Source: Rhodospirillum sp. UBA1311 (GTDB lineage Bacteria > Pseudomonadota > Alphaproteobacteria > Rhodospirillales > Rhodospirillaceae). From it: 23,469 bases of DNA. Shown piece by piece: positions 14,399 to 22,865 of this stretch. Where the stretch lies: positions 43,421-66,889 of the forward strand of contig DBTR01000082.1 of assembly GCA_002307145.1 (NCBI GenBank), read 5' to 3'. The number at the start of each line of letters is the position of its first letter. Within the stretch, counting starts at the first letter, position 1. The notes under the pieces are model-generated. The model did not search any database. It was not told the DNA's origin and worked only from the letters and a program-made list of their open reading frames with translations. Both the position numbers and the translations under genes were made by a program.

Positions 14399-14533
14399 CG
14401 TCGTCCTCTCGGGTTAGCTGGGTGGAACACGTCCACCATCGAGCCAAGAGATGTGTTGGCTCACGAAGCGACGCAAGTATGGCACGGACGAAAGCGAAAG
14501 CAACCGGAACCGGACGCCAGCCCCCGGGAAATC

Positions 14534-17068
14534 CTAGAGATGGCGCAAGCGGCGCGCGGGCTTTGCGGCGAGAATCCGGCCCGAGATCGTGGCGCCGGTG
14601 GCTAGACCCGCGATCGCGCACGCGGCGGCGACGGCGATCGCGGCCTCGAGGCGGAAGGTCCATTCGAGACGCATCAGGGTGGTGACCACCGCCCAGGCCG
14701 CCGCCGACCCGGTGAGAACCGCGAATCCGCCGACGATCGTGCCGATGGCGAGGAACTCCCAGGCGGTGACGCGCATCAGGTCGCGCCGCCGCGCACCCAC
14801 CACCTTGAGGATCACCGCCTGGTTGAGGCGGTCGCGCAGGCCGGAGGAGACCGCCCCCGCCAGCACCAGCAGCCCGGCGAGCACGGTGACGCCGGTGACC
14901 GCGAGCACGGCGCGTCCGCCGACGTCGGAGATCCCCTGCACCCGTTCCAGCACGTCGGCGACGCGAATCGCCGAAATATTCGGAATTTGCGCGGCGACGG
15001 CGCGTTCGAGCGGGGTTTCGCTTTGCGGCGGGGCCTTGACCGTGGCGAGCAGGGTATGGGGCGCGGCGTCGATCACGCCGGGGGAGAAGACGAAGGCGAA
15101 GTTCATCGCGAGCGAGGTCCAACGTACCCGGCGGGTGTTGGCGACCGTGGCGGTGATCTCGCGCCCGAGGATATTCACGGTGACGGTCGAGCCGATACCG
15201 AGACCGAGGCCGTCGGCGACGCCCTGCTCCACCGAGACTTGCGGCGTCGCGGGCGTGCCGCTCCACCATGCGCCGCTCGCGATGTCCGCGCCGCGCGGCG
15301 GGTTGGCGGCGGCGGTGAAGCCCCGGTCGCCATTCAGCACCCAGCGCACGTCCTGGGGCACCTTGGCGGGGTCGGCTTCCGCACCGTTGATCCGCACCAC
15401 GCGGCCGCGCACCATCGGCGCGGCGTCCTCGACCGAAGCCCCGGGGGTCGCCGCGACGATGGTACGGAAGCGATCGGCATCGTTCGGCTGGATGTCGATG
15501 AAGAAGTAGGTGGGGCGGTCTTCGGTGCGGTCGCTGCCGACCTGGGCCGAGACGTTGCCCTGGACTTGCGTCAGCGCCACCAGCACCGTGGCGCCCAGAC
15601 CGAGCGCGATCATCATCGGCACCATCGGCGAGCGTTTGCGCGCAAGGTTGGCGAGGGCGAGCCGCCCCAATACGCCCGAAACCCGGGTCGCGAGCAGCGG
15701 TACGGCGCGCTGCACGCCGTAGGCCACGAGGCGCAGCAGGCCGAGGACCGCCGCCGCGCCGAGGGCGAAGCCGATGCCGGTTTCGGGGCGGTCGCCCGAA
15801 GTGGCGGCGAGCGCCAGGCCCGCGGCCAGGAGCACCGCAAGGATGATCCAGGCGAGAACCGGGATCGGCGAACGGCGATCGGATTCGCCATCTTTCAGCA
15901 GGCTGGCGGCGGGAATTTCGCGGGCGCGGAGCAGCGGCCACCACGCGAACATCGCGGCGATCGCCGCGCCGAACCCGGCGGCGCGCAGCAACGGTACGGC
16001 GTAGATGCCGGGGATCGGCGCGGCGGGCAGGGGTGTTTCCGCATTGGCGATCAGCGCCGCCACGGGCCAGGGCGCGAGCCCGCCCAGCACCAGCCCGAGA
16101 GCGATGCCGAGCGCCGCCACCGCGCCGACGACGATGGCATGAAGGACGACGATCTGGCGATTGGTCGCGCCTTGCGATTTCAGCACCGCAAGAATCGGGC
16201 GGCGGGCTTCGAGCGCGGCGGTCACAGCGCTCGCGACGCCGACGCCGCCGACCAGCAGGGCGGAGAGGCCCGCCCAGGTGAGGAAGCGGGCGATGGTGTC
16301 GAGGAAGCGCTTGGTTCCGGCGGCGGCGTTGTCCACCCCATGCACCCGCCAGCCGTCGTCGGCGAGCGCGGCTTCCACGGTCGCGGCCGCCAGCGGGCCG
16401 GGCGCGGCGATCCGGGTGGCGTAGGTGATCAGGCTGCCGGGCTGGATCAACCCGGTGGCGGCGAGGCCGTCGAAATCGGCCAGAATGCGCGGCCCGAGGC
16501 TGAACATCCGCGCCGCGCCGTCGGGTTCGGCGAGGAGTTCGGCACGCACCGCGAACGCCGCGTCGCCGATGCGGATGCGGTCGCCGAGCGCGAGATCGAG
16601 GCGGCGCATCAGCGCGGGCGCGACGGCGACGCCATGCACGCCGTCCTGGGCTTCAAAGACTTGCGCGAGCGCCAGCGGCGGGTCGAGGCGAACCGCGCCG
16701 ACAAGGGGATACGCACCGTCCACCGCCTTCAGTTCAGCGAGAATCGCACGGCCTTCGCCGTCGTCGCGCCGCGCCATCGCACGGGTTTCGGCGATTTCCG
16801 AGGTTCTGCCGAAGCCATCGAGTTTGGCGCGTTCGTCGGGCGCAGGGCGGGCGTAGAGGCGCGAGACCTCGACGTCGCCGCCGAGCAGGGCGCGCGCGTC
16901 GTGGGCCAACCCAGCCTCGATCGAAGACACCACCGAACCCGACGCGGCCACCGCCGCGACGCCGAGCGCCAGCCCGGCGAGCAACACGCGGAAGCCGGAG
17001 AAGCCGTTGCCGAGGCTGCCTCGAAGATCGCGACCGGCGAGCCGCACCAGGGTATAGAGGGCATGCAT
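14534..17068 (-). CDS. ybbP: FtsX-like ABC transporter permease (YbbP type)
   Basis: An 844-residue inner-membrane permease with about ten hydrophobic helices. One follows the N-terminus (26-48), a cluster lies at 262-501 and the last three lie at 718-830. Two large soluble periplasmic segments (about 50-260 and 505-715) separate them. The duplicated FtsX/MacB layout, with conserved KSQGATNRQI (297-306) and KVVGARRRDLMRV (755-767) coupling stretches, fits YbbP, predicted to export or extract lipophilic molecules rather than import. The start overlaps the ybbA stop as TGATG, so both halves of the transporter are translationally coupled. The strand opposite to this gene carries a very long open frame that is a composition shadow. 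Confidence 0.92.
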   Translation of the reverse strand: MHALYTLVRLAGRDLRGSLGNGFSGFRVLLAGLALGVAAVAASGSVVSSIEAGLAHDARALLGGDVEVSRLYARPAPDERAKLDGFGRTSEIAETRAMARRDDGEGRAILAELKAVDGAYPLVGAVRLDPPLALAQVFEAQDGVHGVAVAPALMRRLDLALGDRIRIGDAAFAVRAELLAEPDGAARMFSLGPRILADFDGLAATGLIQPGSLITYATRIAAPGPLAAATVEAALADDGWRVHGVDNAAAGTKRFLDTIARFLTWAGLSALLVGGVGVASAVTAALEARRPILAVLKSQGATNRQIVVLHAIVVGAVAALGIALGLVLGGLAPWPVAALIANAETPLPAAPIPGIYAVPLLRAAGFGAAIAAMFAWWPLLRAREIPAASLLKDGESDRRSPIPVLAWIILAVLLAAGLALAATSGDRPETGIGFALGAAAVLGLLRLVAYGVQRAVPLLATRVSGVLGRLALANLARKRSPMVPMMIALGLGATVLVALTQVQGNVSAQVGSDRTEDRPTYFFIDIQPNDADRFRTIVAATPGASVEDAAPMVRGRVVRINGAEADPAKVPQDVRWVLNGDRGFTAAANPPRGADIASGAWWSGTPATPQVSVEQGVADGLGLGIGSTVTVNILGREITATVANTRRVRWTSLAMNFAFVFSPGVIDAAPHTLLATVKAPPQSETPLERAVAAQIPNISAIRVADVLERVQGISDVGGRAVLAVTGVTVLAGLLVLAGAVSSGLRDRLNQAVILKVVGARRRDLMRVTAWEFLAIGTIVGGFAVLTGSAAAWAVVTTLMRLEWTFRLEAAIAVAAACAIAGLATGATISGRILAAKPARRLRHL

Positions 17069-17781
17069 CAGTGCGCACCCGAAACGATGTGGCCGTCCTG
17101 CATCCGGATGATCCGGTCGCAGCGCGCGGCCAGGGCTTCGTCGTGGGTGATCAGGATCAGGGTCGCGCCACCCGTGCCGGTCGCGGCAAAGATCAAATCC
17201 GCCACCGCACGGCCGCTGTCGCTATCGAGGTTGCCGGTGGGTTCGTCGGCGAGCAACAGGCCGGGGCGGGGCGCAAGGGCGCGGGCGAGCGCGACGCGCT
17301 GCTGTTCGCCGCCCGAGAGCTTGGAGGGCAGGTGGGTGAGGCGATGGCCGAGGCCGACCGACTTCAGCACCTCGGCGGCGCGGGTACGCGAATCCGGAAT
17401 CCCTGCAAGGTCGAGGGGCACGGCGACGTTGTCGAGGGCGGAAAGCGTGGGAATCAGGTGAAACGCCTGGAAGACGATGCCGACCCGCCCGCGCCGGAAC
17501 ACCGCGAGATCGTCCTCGCCCATGCCGCCGAGGCTTTGGCCGTCGACGATCACCTCGCCGCGGCTCGGCTGTTCGAGGCCGCCCATCAGCATCATCAGCG
17601 TCGACTTGCCCGAGCCCGACGGCCCGAGCACCGCGACGGACTCGCCGGAACGGATGACGAGATCTATATCATCGAGGATGATCAGGGGACCGGCATCGGT
17701 CGCCGCTTCGAATCCGACCCCGTCGAGGCGCAATGCCTCGGCGGCGGGTTGTCCGATTTCCTGAATCCGGGGAGTGCCCAT
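17068..17781 (-). CDS. ybbA: ABC transporter ATP-binding protein (YbbA/LolD type)
   Basis: A 237-residue ATPase with Walker A GPSGSGKST (53-61), Q-loop Q105, signature LSGGEQ (155-160), Walker B LLLADE (175-180) and H-loop H213. The MacB/LolD/YbbA subfamily is indicated by the DEPTGNLDS block and by pairing with the FtsX-like permease. Three in-frame ATGs exist (17811, 17787, 17781). The last has AAGGA five bases upstream and gives the usual N-terminus, so it is chosen. Its ATG then overlaps the ATG of tesA on the other strand in the palindrome CATG (17779-17782). In E. coli, ybbA-ybbP is likewise divergent from tesA, so this neighbourhood is conserved. Confidence 0.94.
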   Translation of the reverse strand: MGTPRIQEIGQPAAEALRLDGVGFEAATDAGPLIILDDIDLVIRSGESVAVLGPSGSGKSTLMMLMGGLEQPSRGEVIVDGQSLGGMGEDDLAVFRRGRVGIVFQAFHLIPTLSALDNVAVPLDLAGIPDSRTRAAEVLKSVGLGHRLTHLPSKLSGGEQQRVALARALAPRPGLLLADEPTGNLDSDSGRAVADLIFAATGTGGATLILITHDEALAARCDRIIRMQDGHIVSGAH

Positions 17782-18433
17782 GTCCATCCTTCGTAACGGG
17801 TTGCGCGGCATCGCGATGGCTGCGGCGGTGACGTTTTCCGCAAGCGCATGGGGTCAAGCGCCGCTCGCGGTTCTGGCGTTCGGCGACAGCCTTACGGCGG
17901 GCTATGGGTTGCCCCAGGATCAAGCGTTCCCCCAGGTCCTGGAGCGTCGCCTCGCTGACATGGGGTGGAGCGTCCAGGTGCGCAACGGCGGGGTCTCGGG
18001 CGACACCAGCGCGGGCGGGCGGGCGCGGCTCGACTGGATGCTCGAACCCACGCCCGACGCGGTGATCCTCGAACTCGGGGCAAACGACGCGCTGCGCGGC
18101 CTGCCGCCCGAGCAACTTCGCGAAAACCTCGGCGCGATCCTGAAAACCCTGAAGGATCGCCGGATTCCGGTGCTGCTCGCCGGAATGATGGCACCGCGCA
18201 ACCTCGGCCCGGACTACGTCAAGAGCTTCGACCAGGTTTACCCCGCCCTCTCGCGTGAGTTCGACGTGCCGCTCTATCCGTTCTTCATCGGCCCGGCTCT
18301 CAGCCGCCCCGGCCTCACTCAGGCCGACGGCCTCCACCCCAACCCGGAAGGGGTGCGAATGGTGGTGGAGGGGATTCTCCCCGACGTGCTGAAGCTGCTC
18401 GACCGGGCCAAGGCCTCGCGGGTGGCGCGATGA
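17780..18433 (+). CDS. tesA: Exported SGNH arylesterase / acyl-CoA thioesterase I (TesA)
   Basis: A 217-residue hydrolase with a signal peptide (cationic start, hydrophobic core, likely cleavage near residue 25), so periplasmic. The SGNH blocks are all present: FGDSLTAGYG (nucleophile S37), GGVSGDT (70-76), GAND (100-103, with N102) and DGLHP (183-187; catalytic D183 and H186). The family acts as thioesterase, arylesterase and lysophospholipase L1. A GTG at 17774 also opens the frame, but GGGGAG just before it is spaced correctly for ATG 17780. The gene starts inside the start codon of ybbA and ends overlapping thpR as ATGA, so it heads a tesA-thpR-cobB unit whose promoter must lie inside ybbA. 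Confidence 0.94.
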   Translation: MSILRNGLRGIAMAAAVTFSASAWGQAPLAVLAFGDSLTAGYGLPQDQAFPQVLERRLADMGWSVQVRNGGVSGDTSAGGRARLDWMLEPTPDAVILELGANDALRGLPPEQLRENLGAILKTLKDRRIPVLLAGMMAPRNLGPDYVKSFDQVYPALSREFDVPLYPFFIGPALSRPGLTQADGLHPNPEGVRMVVEGILPDVLKLLDRAKASRVAR

Positions 18434-18966
18434 TCCGCCTGTTCGCAGGCCTCGCCCTGCCGCCCGAATGCCGCGAAACCCTGGCCCATGCGCAGGGCGG
18501 GCTGCCGGGCGCGCGCTGGATTCCGGCGGAGAATTACCACATCACGCTGCGCTTCATCGGCGAAGTAACGGAGCCCGACGCCGAAGCGATCGCGGCGTCG
18601 CTCTCGTCCCTCGTCCATCCGCCGGTCGCGGTGCGAATCGCCGGCCTGTCGTTCGGCGGCGATTCGCATCGCGCCCGCACCCTCTGGGCCGAGGTCGAGC
18701 GCACGCCGGAGCTCGCCGAGTTGCAAAGACGGGTGGAAAGCCTGATCGTCGCTTCGGAGGTCTGCGCGCCCGAAACCCGGCGCTATCGTCCGCACGTAAG
18801 CCTGGCGCGATTCTCGGGCGTGCGCCCGGAGCGGCTCCAGGAATTCCTCACCGAACACGCCCTGGTCGCCTGCCAGCCCTTCGTCGCCGACGCGGTGGTG
18901 CTCTATTCCAGCACGCTGTCGCGCAACGGCTCGACCTACGTCGAGGAAGTCCGCTTCCCCCTCTGA
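18430..18966 (+). CDS. thpR: RNA 2',3'-cyclic 3'-phosphodiesterase (ThpR/LigT, 2H family)
   Basis: A 178-residue cytoplasmic 2H phosphoesterase. The two HxTx/HxSx motifs are YHITLRF (H37) and RPHVSLARF (H122), at the spacing usual for the family. The enzyme opens 2',3'-cyclic phosphates on RNA ends. ATG 18430 overlaps the tesA stop by four bases (ATGA), so it is coupled to tesA. No defect is visible. Confidence 0.94.
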   Translation: MIRLFAGLALPPECRETLAHAQGGLPGARWIPAENYHITLRFIGEVTEPDAEAIAASLSSLVHPPVAVRIAGLSFGGDSHRARTLWAEVERTPELAELQRRVESLIVASEVCAPETRRYRPHVSLARFSGVRPERLQEFLTEHALVACQPFVADAVVLYSSTLSRNGSTYVEEVRFPL

Positions 18967-19006
18967 GGTTCGCGCGCTAGGATTCCCGCGAACCCAGGAG
19001 AGCCCC

Positions 19007-19738
19007 ATGACCGAAGCCGCACCCACCATCGTCATCCTCACCGGCGCCGGAATCTCGAAGGAATCCGGCCTCGACACCTTCCGCGACAGCGACGGGATCT
19101 GGGCCAAGGTGCGGATCGAGGACGTGGCGACGCCCGAGGCCTTCGCCCGCAATCCCTCCCGCGTCCAGGAGTTCTACAACGCCCGGCGCGCCGGATTGAA
19201 GGAGCCGGGCGTGGTGCCGAACGCCGCCCACGAGGCACTGGCGCGGCTCGAACGCGACTGGCCGGGCGAAGTTCTGCTGGTCACCCAGAACATCGACGAC
19301 CTGCACGAGCGCGCGGGCTCGCGCAACCTGATCCACATGCACGGCGAACTGCTGAAGGTGCGCTGCGAATATTGCGAAGCGCTGATGACCTGGACCGAGA
19401 GCCTGCAGACCACCACTCCCTGCCCGCATTGCGGCCGCAAAAACGGCATGCGCCCTCAGGTGGTGTGGTTCGGCGAGATGCCGCTCGGCATGGACAAGAT
19501 CTACGAGACCCTCGACACTTGCCGCCTGTTCGTTTCGATCGGCACCTCGGGCAACGTCTATCCGGCGGCGGGCTTCGTCCAGCACGTGCGCTACCGCGGC
19601 GTCGCCCACTCGGTCGAACTCAACCTCGAACCGAGCCAGGGCGCGACCCTGTTCGCCGAGGCGATCTACGGCCCGGCGACCGAAATCGTCCCGGCGTTCG
19701 TCGATCGGATCCTGAAGGACGGCATTCCCGAGGTCTGA
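19007..19738 (+). CDS. cobB: NAD-dependent protein deacylase, sirtuin (SIRT5-like class III)
   Basis: A 243-residue sirtuin that removes acyl groups from lysines using NAD+. GAGISKESGLDTFRD (13-27) and QNIDDLHERAG (94-104) bind NAD, H112 in HMHGE is the catalytic base, and C120, C123, C139 and C142 form the zinc site. Y57 and R60 (EFYNARR) match the Tyr/Arg pair that gives SIRT5-type enzymes their preference for succinyl- and malonyl-lysine. AGGAGAG lies just before ATG 19007, 40 bases after thpR. The symbol is shared with, but unrelated in function to, the aerobic B12 amidase CobB; its presence near cob genes is coincidental. Confidence 0.95.
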   Translation: MTEAAPTIVILTGAGISKESGLDTFRDSDGIWAKVRIEDVATPEAFARNPSRVQEFYNARRAGLKEPGVVPNAAHEALARLERDWPGEVLLVTQNIDDLHERAGSRNLIHMHGELLKVRCEYCEALMTWTESLQTTTPCPHCGRKNGMRPQVVWFGEMPLGMDKIYETLDTCRLFVSIGTSGNVYPAAGFVQHVRYRGVAHSVELNLEPSQGATLFAEAIYGPATEIVPAFVDRILKDGIPEV

Positions 19739-19741
19739 CGC

Positions 19742-20650
19742 CTATTCGGCGGGCGGCAGCGGCGGCTCGACCTTGCGATGGACGATCGCCTCGCGGCGCA
19801 TGATGTAGAGTACCGAGGCGACGATCACCACGCCGCCCACCAGGGTCGACCAGCCCGGAGTTTCGCCGAACAGGAGGAACCCGAATCCCGCCGCGAACGG
19901 TAGCTGGAGGAAGTTGAACGGCGCGACCACCGATGCCTCGCCGACCCGGTAGGAGCGAACGTAGAAATATTGTCCGCAGGTGCCGAGCGCGCCCATGACG
20001 ACGAGCAGCGCCAGTTCGGCGAGCGTCGGCGTGCGCCAGACCAGAAGCGCGGGGACGAACGCGAAGACCACCGCCGCGATCGAAAACCAGCTCATGATCG
20101 AGAGCGACGAATCGGTGCGCGAGAGAAACTTCACGCACACCATGCCGAACGCCATCGCGAGCGCGGCGGCGAGCATCGCGACCGAGGCCACCGAAAACCC
20201 CGCCGCTCCCGGCTGCGCCGCGATCAGCACGCCGCAGAACCCCACCGCCGCCGCGATCCGCCGGTGCCAGCCGACGGTCTCGCCGAGCAGGAACGGCGCG
20301 AGGGCGAGCAGGAACAACGGCTGGCTGAACGAGAGCGTAGTGGCGTTGGCGAGCGGCAGGCGGGGGAAGGCATAAAAGCTCAACAGCATGGTCGAGCCGC
20401 CGAACACCGCGCGCCAGGCGTGGAGCTTCGGCTTGGCGGTCTTCAACACCTTGAGGCCGCCCGCCGAGGCGATGATCGGCGCCAGGAACATCACCCCGAA
20501 CACCGAGCGGAAGAACGCGATCTCGAACCCATGGATATCCGCGCCGACGCGGCGGATCAGGGCATTCATCATTGCGAAGACCAGGGCGGCCAACGCCATC
20601 CACAACGCGCCACGGACGTTCCCCGGGGCACCCAACACACTACGCCACAT
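19742..20650 (-). CDS. DMT superfamily (EamA) transporter
   Basis: A 302-residue membrane protein with ten predicted helices in two EamA repeats. The first repeat ends near residue 150 (PLFLLALAPFLLGETVGWHR) and the second near 285 (LPFAAGFGFLLFGETPGWS). The duplicated LxGE(T)xGW motif closes each half, as is typical of 10-TMS drug/metabolite exporters of the RhaT/RarD-like group. The substrate is unknown. ATG 20650 has only a weak ribosome binding site; ATG at residue 18 is a possible alternative start. It converges with the sirtuin gene with three bases between the stops, and lies downstream of the LysR regulator on the same strand. Confidence 0.92.
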   Translation of the reverse strand: MWRSVLGAPGNVRGALWMALAALVFAMMNALIRRVGADIHGFEIAFFRSVFGVMFLAPIIASAGGLKVLKTAKPKLHAWRAVFGGSTMLLSFYAFPRLPLANATTLSFSQPLFLLALAPFLLGETVGWHRRIAAAVGFCGVLIAAQPGAAGFSVASVAMLAAALAMAFGMVCVKFLSRTDSSLSIMSWFSIAAVVFAFVPALLVWRTPTLAELALLVVMGALGTCGQYFYVRSYRVGEASVVAPFNFLQLPFAAGFGFLLFGETPGWSTLVGGVVIVASVLYIMRREAIVHRKVEPPLPPAE

Positions 20651-20668
20651 TTGGATTTGTATCCGGCT

Positions 20669-20689
20669 GGCTCCGCCCGTCGCGGAGCC
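20669..20689. terminator. Hairpin between lysR and the DMT transporter gene
   Basis: GGCTCCGC (20669-20676) and GCGGAGCC (20682-20689) form a perfect 8-bp stem with a 5-base loop. It lies in the 96-base gap after the lysR stop. No T tract follows in the minus direction, so it may be a weak terminator or only partly separate the two genes. Confidence 0.45.
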
Positions 20690-20746
20690 TACGCCGTGAT
20701 CATCCGCCCAAATTGCCGAAATTCAAGGCTGTTTTCCGGCATCCGG

Positions 20747-21709
20747 CTATGCGTCTTCGACATCGGCGCCGTCGAGAGCGTCGAGGGAAAGCATCGGGTG
20801 GTCGGAGATTTCCCGTTTCCACTGCGCGATCTCGTCGATCAGCCAGCCGCGAAACACCTTGAGCTTCGGGTTGTCCTCGTCTCCCTTGGGGCAGACCAGC
20901 CGATAGGCGTGGCGGTGCGCGACCCGTAGCGGAAACGGTGCGACCAGCCGCCCGACCTGGAGATCGCGCGCCACCAGCGGCGTACGGCCGAGGGCGATGC
21001 CGATGCCGTCCACGGCGGCGGTGAGGCTCATCGCCGAATCGAAGAACCCCGGACCCTTGTGGACGTCGAACTCGCCGGTCACGCCGACCTTCTGGAACCA
21101 GTCGTTCCAGTCGATGTATTCGTCCTGCAACAGGGTGTGGAAACGCAAATCCTCGGGCCGGCGCAGCGGCGGCGTGCCGCCGATCAGGTGCGGCGCGCAC
21201 ACCGGGAAGATGAACTCCCGCATCAACAGCTCGCCGTGCAGGTATTTCTGCACCGGGCTGCCCCAATGGCCGAGGCGAATCGCCGCGTCGACGCCGTCGC
21301 GCTCGAAGTCGACCGGGGTGAAACTGGTGTGGAGTCGCAAATCGACGTCGGGGTGGAGCTGGCGAAAGCGGCCGATTCGGGGCACCAGCCAGCGCGCCGC
21401 CAGCGAGGGAAGGATGCTGATCGTCAGGATTCCCTCCTTCTGGTGGGAATCGAGCCGCCGCGTCGCCTCGCCGATGATGTGCATCGCCTGCCGCACCGGC
21501 ACCGCGTATTCCTGCCCCGCATCGGTCAAAAGCAAGGCGCGGTTCATCCGCTTGAACAGCTTCACCCCTAATATTGCTTCCAATTGCCGGATCTGCTGGC
21601 TCACCGCGGCCTGCGTCACATGCAGTTCGCGGGCGGCAAGGGTGAAGCTCAAGTGCCGCGCGGCAGCCTCGAAAGTGCGCAAAAGCGGGAGTGGAGGGTG
21701 GCTGGACAT
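20747..21709 (-). CDS. LysR-family transcriptional regulator, GcvA-like
   Basis: A 320-residue LysR regulator. Residues 5-63 form the winged helix-turn-helix (PLPLLRTFEAAARHLSF, then AARELHVTQAAVSQQIRQLE). The rest is the periplasmic-binding-like effector domain, with GcvA-type features (IRLGHWGSP, CAPHLI, IALGRTPLVARDL). The C-terminal tail is acidic (DALDGADVEDA). GcvA controls glycine cleavage in enterics, but GcvA-like paralogues in proteobacteria control many targets. The likely targets here are itself, the neighbouring DMT transporter and/or the divergent DUF1127 gene; inverted repeats lie directly upstream. Confidence 0.92.
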   Translation of the reverse strand: MSSHPPLPLLRTFEAAARHLSFTLAARELHVTQAAVSQQIRQLEAILGVKLFKRMNRALLLTDAGQEYAVPVRQAMHIIGEATRRLDSHQKEGILTISILPSLAARWLVPRIGRFRQLHPDVDLRLHTSFTPVDFERDGVDAAIRLGHWGSPVQKYLHGELLMREFIFPVCAPHLIGGTPPLRRPEDLRFHTLLQDEYIDWNDWFQKVGVTGEFDVHKGPGFFDSAMSLTAAVDGIGIALGRTPLVARDLQVGRLVAPFPLRVAHRHAYRLVCPKGDEDNPKLKVFRGWLIDEIAQWKREISDHPMLSLDALDGADVEDA

Positions 21710-21721
21710 GATCTGCCTCGC

Positions 21722-21762
21722 ATAAGCACGGCTTATCCGACAAACACGAAGTATCGTTTGTC
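21722..21762. promoter_or_regulatory. Inverted repeats upstream of lysR, candidate operator
   Basis: ATAAGC-ACG-GCTTAT (21722-21736) is a perfect 6-bp inverted repeat, immediately followed by GACAAAC-N10-GTTTGTC (21739-21745 and 21756-21762). Both lie between the divergent starts of lysR (21709) and the DUF1127 gene (21837), the usual place for LysR autoregulatory sites. Binding is inferred. Confidence 0.5.
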
Positions 21763-21836
21763 AGGACGCCGCCGGTCAATCATATCTTGAGGCACGGAAA
21801 CGAAAGACGGGCCGATGTTTTAGAAAGGAGGCACCG

Positions 21837-22022
21837 ATGTCGAAATATCTGATGCCGGGAACTTGGAGCGTGATGGCGCTGATCGACTACCTCGAACAGC
21901 TGGAAAGCCGCCGCCAGGGACGCCGCCTTCTCGCCGAGCTGGACGAGACCCAACTCCGCGATATCGGGCTCAATCGCGCCGATGCGGACATTGAGGCGCA
22001 GAAGCTGCCCTGGGTCGCCTGA
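21837..22022 (+). CDS. DUF1127 (YjiS-like) small protein
   Basis: A 61-residue protein. Its C-terminal half (LLAELDETQLRDIGLNRADADIEAQ) is the DUF1127 motif, a short Arg-rich helix pair ending in the conserved RDIGL. Alphaproteobacterial relatives of this size have been linked to RNA binding and to phosphate or carbon metabolism; the role here is not known. A near-perfect ribosome binding site AAAGGAGG (21824-21831) sits five bases before ATG 21837, implying strong translation. The gene has its own strong terminator at 22139-22171 and is divergent from lysR. Confidence 0.9.
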   Translation: MSKYLMPGTWSVMALIDYLEQLESRRQGRRLLAELDETQLRDIGLNRADADIEAQKLPWVA

Positions 22023-22138
22023 GCGCACGAAATTGCAAAGCGCCTACCCCGGCGCTGGGCGGACCCCCCACACGATCGCGTCCGCCTGCATAAGACATCC
22101 GCTGCGTCCCATCCCCGGGCCACGGATTGTCGTTCAAA

Positions 22139-22171
22139 GGCCGCCGCTCTCCGGAGCGGCGGCCTTTTTTT
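22139..22171 (+). terminator. Strong rho-independent terminator
   Basis: GGCCGCCGCTC (22139-22149) and GAGCGGCGGCC (22154-22164) form a perfect 11-bp stem with a 4-base loop, followed by seven T (22165-22171). It ends the DUF1127 transcript about 115 bases after its stop. The rest of 22023-22313 has no recognisable gene. It holds this terminator and the leader of the next gene. Confidence 0.93.
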
Positions 22172-22313
22172 AGACAAAATTCCGGCCCCCGGGTTGGCCT
22201 CGGCGCAGCTTCCTGCGATACTGGCGGTCGCCCGCGGACGCCTCGCCGTCCGACAGCGCGCGATTCCGGGGCGTCGCAGCGCCCCATCGACACCCCACCA
22301 AGGAGGTTCCCCG

Positions 22314-22838
22314 ATGCGGCTTCGCCTTAAGCTCGTCCCCTGCGTTGCGAGTCTCGCGCTCGCCGCTTTCGCCGTTCCGGCGGCGGCCGAGACCGAGGTT
22401 AAAACCCTGGGACGCTTCGGCGATTGGTCGGCGTACACCTACCAGGAAAACGGTCGACCGGTGTGCTACATGTCGAGTTCGCCGGTGAAGAGGCGCGGCA
22501 CCGTCGCCAAGCGCGGCGATGCCTACTTCCTCGTCACCCATCGCCCGGAATTCAACGACGTCGGCGTGGTCACGGTAGTCGCGGGCTATGCGTTCCAGCC
22601 CGACAGCACCACCACCGTCGCCATTGGCAAGGCCCGCTTCACCTTGTTCACCCGGAACGAAACCGCCTGGGCCAACGGCAACGACGACGGCAACATGGTC
22701 CGCCAGATGAAGCGCGGCAACACGCTGATCGTCACCGGCAAGGCCAAGAGCGGCATCGCCACGACCGACCTCTATTCGCTCGCCGGCTTTTCGAAGGCCT
22801 ACGACGCGATCTCGAAATCCTGCAAGGTCCGCGATTGA
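22314..22838 (+). CDS. Exported IalB-family (invasion-associated locus B) protein
   Basis: A 174-residue exported protein. Residues 1-25 are a classical signal peptide (MRLRLK, then a hydrophobic core ending PAAA before ETEVK). The mature part begins with FGDWSAYTY, the opening of IalB-family proteins. It has two cysteines (C51 in RPVCYMS and C170 near the end) that probably pair in the periplasm. The family name comes from Bartonella, but it is widespread in non-pathogenic alphaproteobacteria, so no virulence role is implied. The frame is open upstream to 22194, but AAGGAGG lies eight bases before ATG 22314 and only this start exposes the signal peptide. Confidence 0.9.
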   Translation: MRLRLKLVPCVASLALAAFAVPAAAETEVKTLGRFGDWSAYTYQENGRPVCYMSSSPVKRRGTVAKRGDAYFLVTHRPEFNDVGVVTVVAGYAFQPDSTTTVAIGKARFTLFTRNETAWANGNDDGNMVRQMKRGNTLIVTGKAKSGIATTDLYSLAGFSKAYDAISKSCKVRD

Positions 22839-22865
22839 CCCGCACGTGATCCGCCGCAAAGCCAA

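Noticed and set aside
14987..17461. Plus-strand open frame of 824 codons
   Set aside because: It is antisense to ybbP and ybbA, with low-complexity Arg/Gly/Asp-rich translation and no recognisable motif or ribosome binding site.
19007..19738. cobB as a member of the cobalamin pathway
   Set aside because: The product is a sirtuin with NAD and zinc motifs, not the a,c-diamide synthase of the same name.
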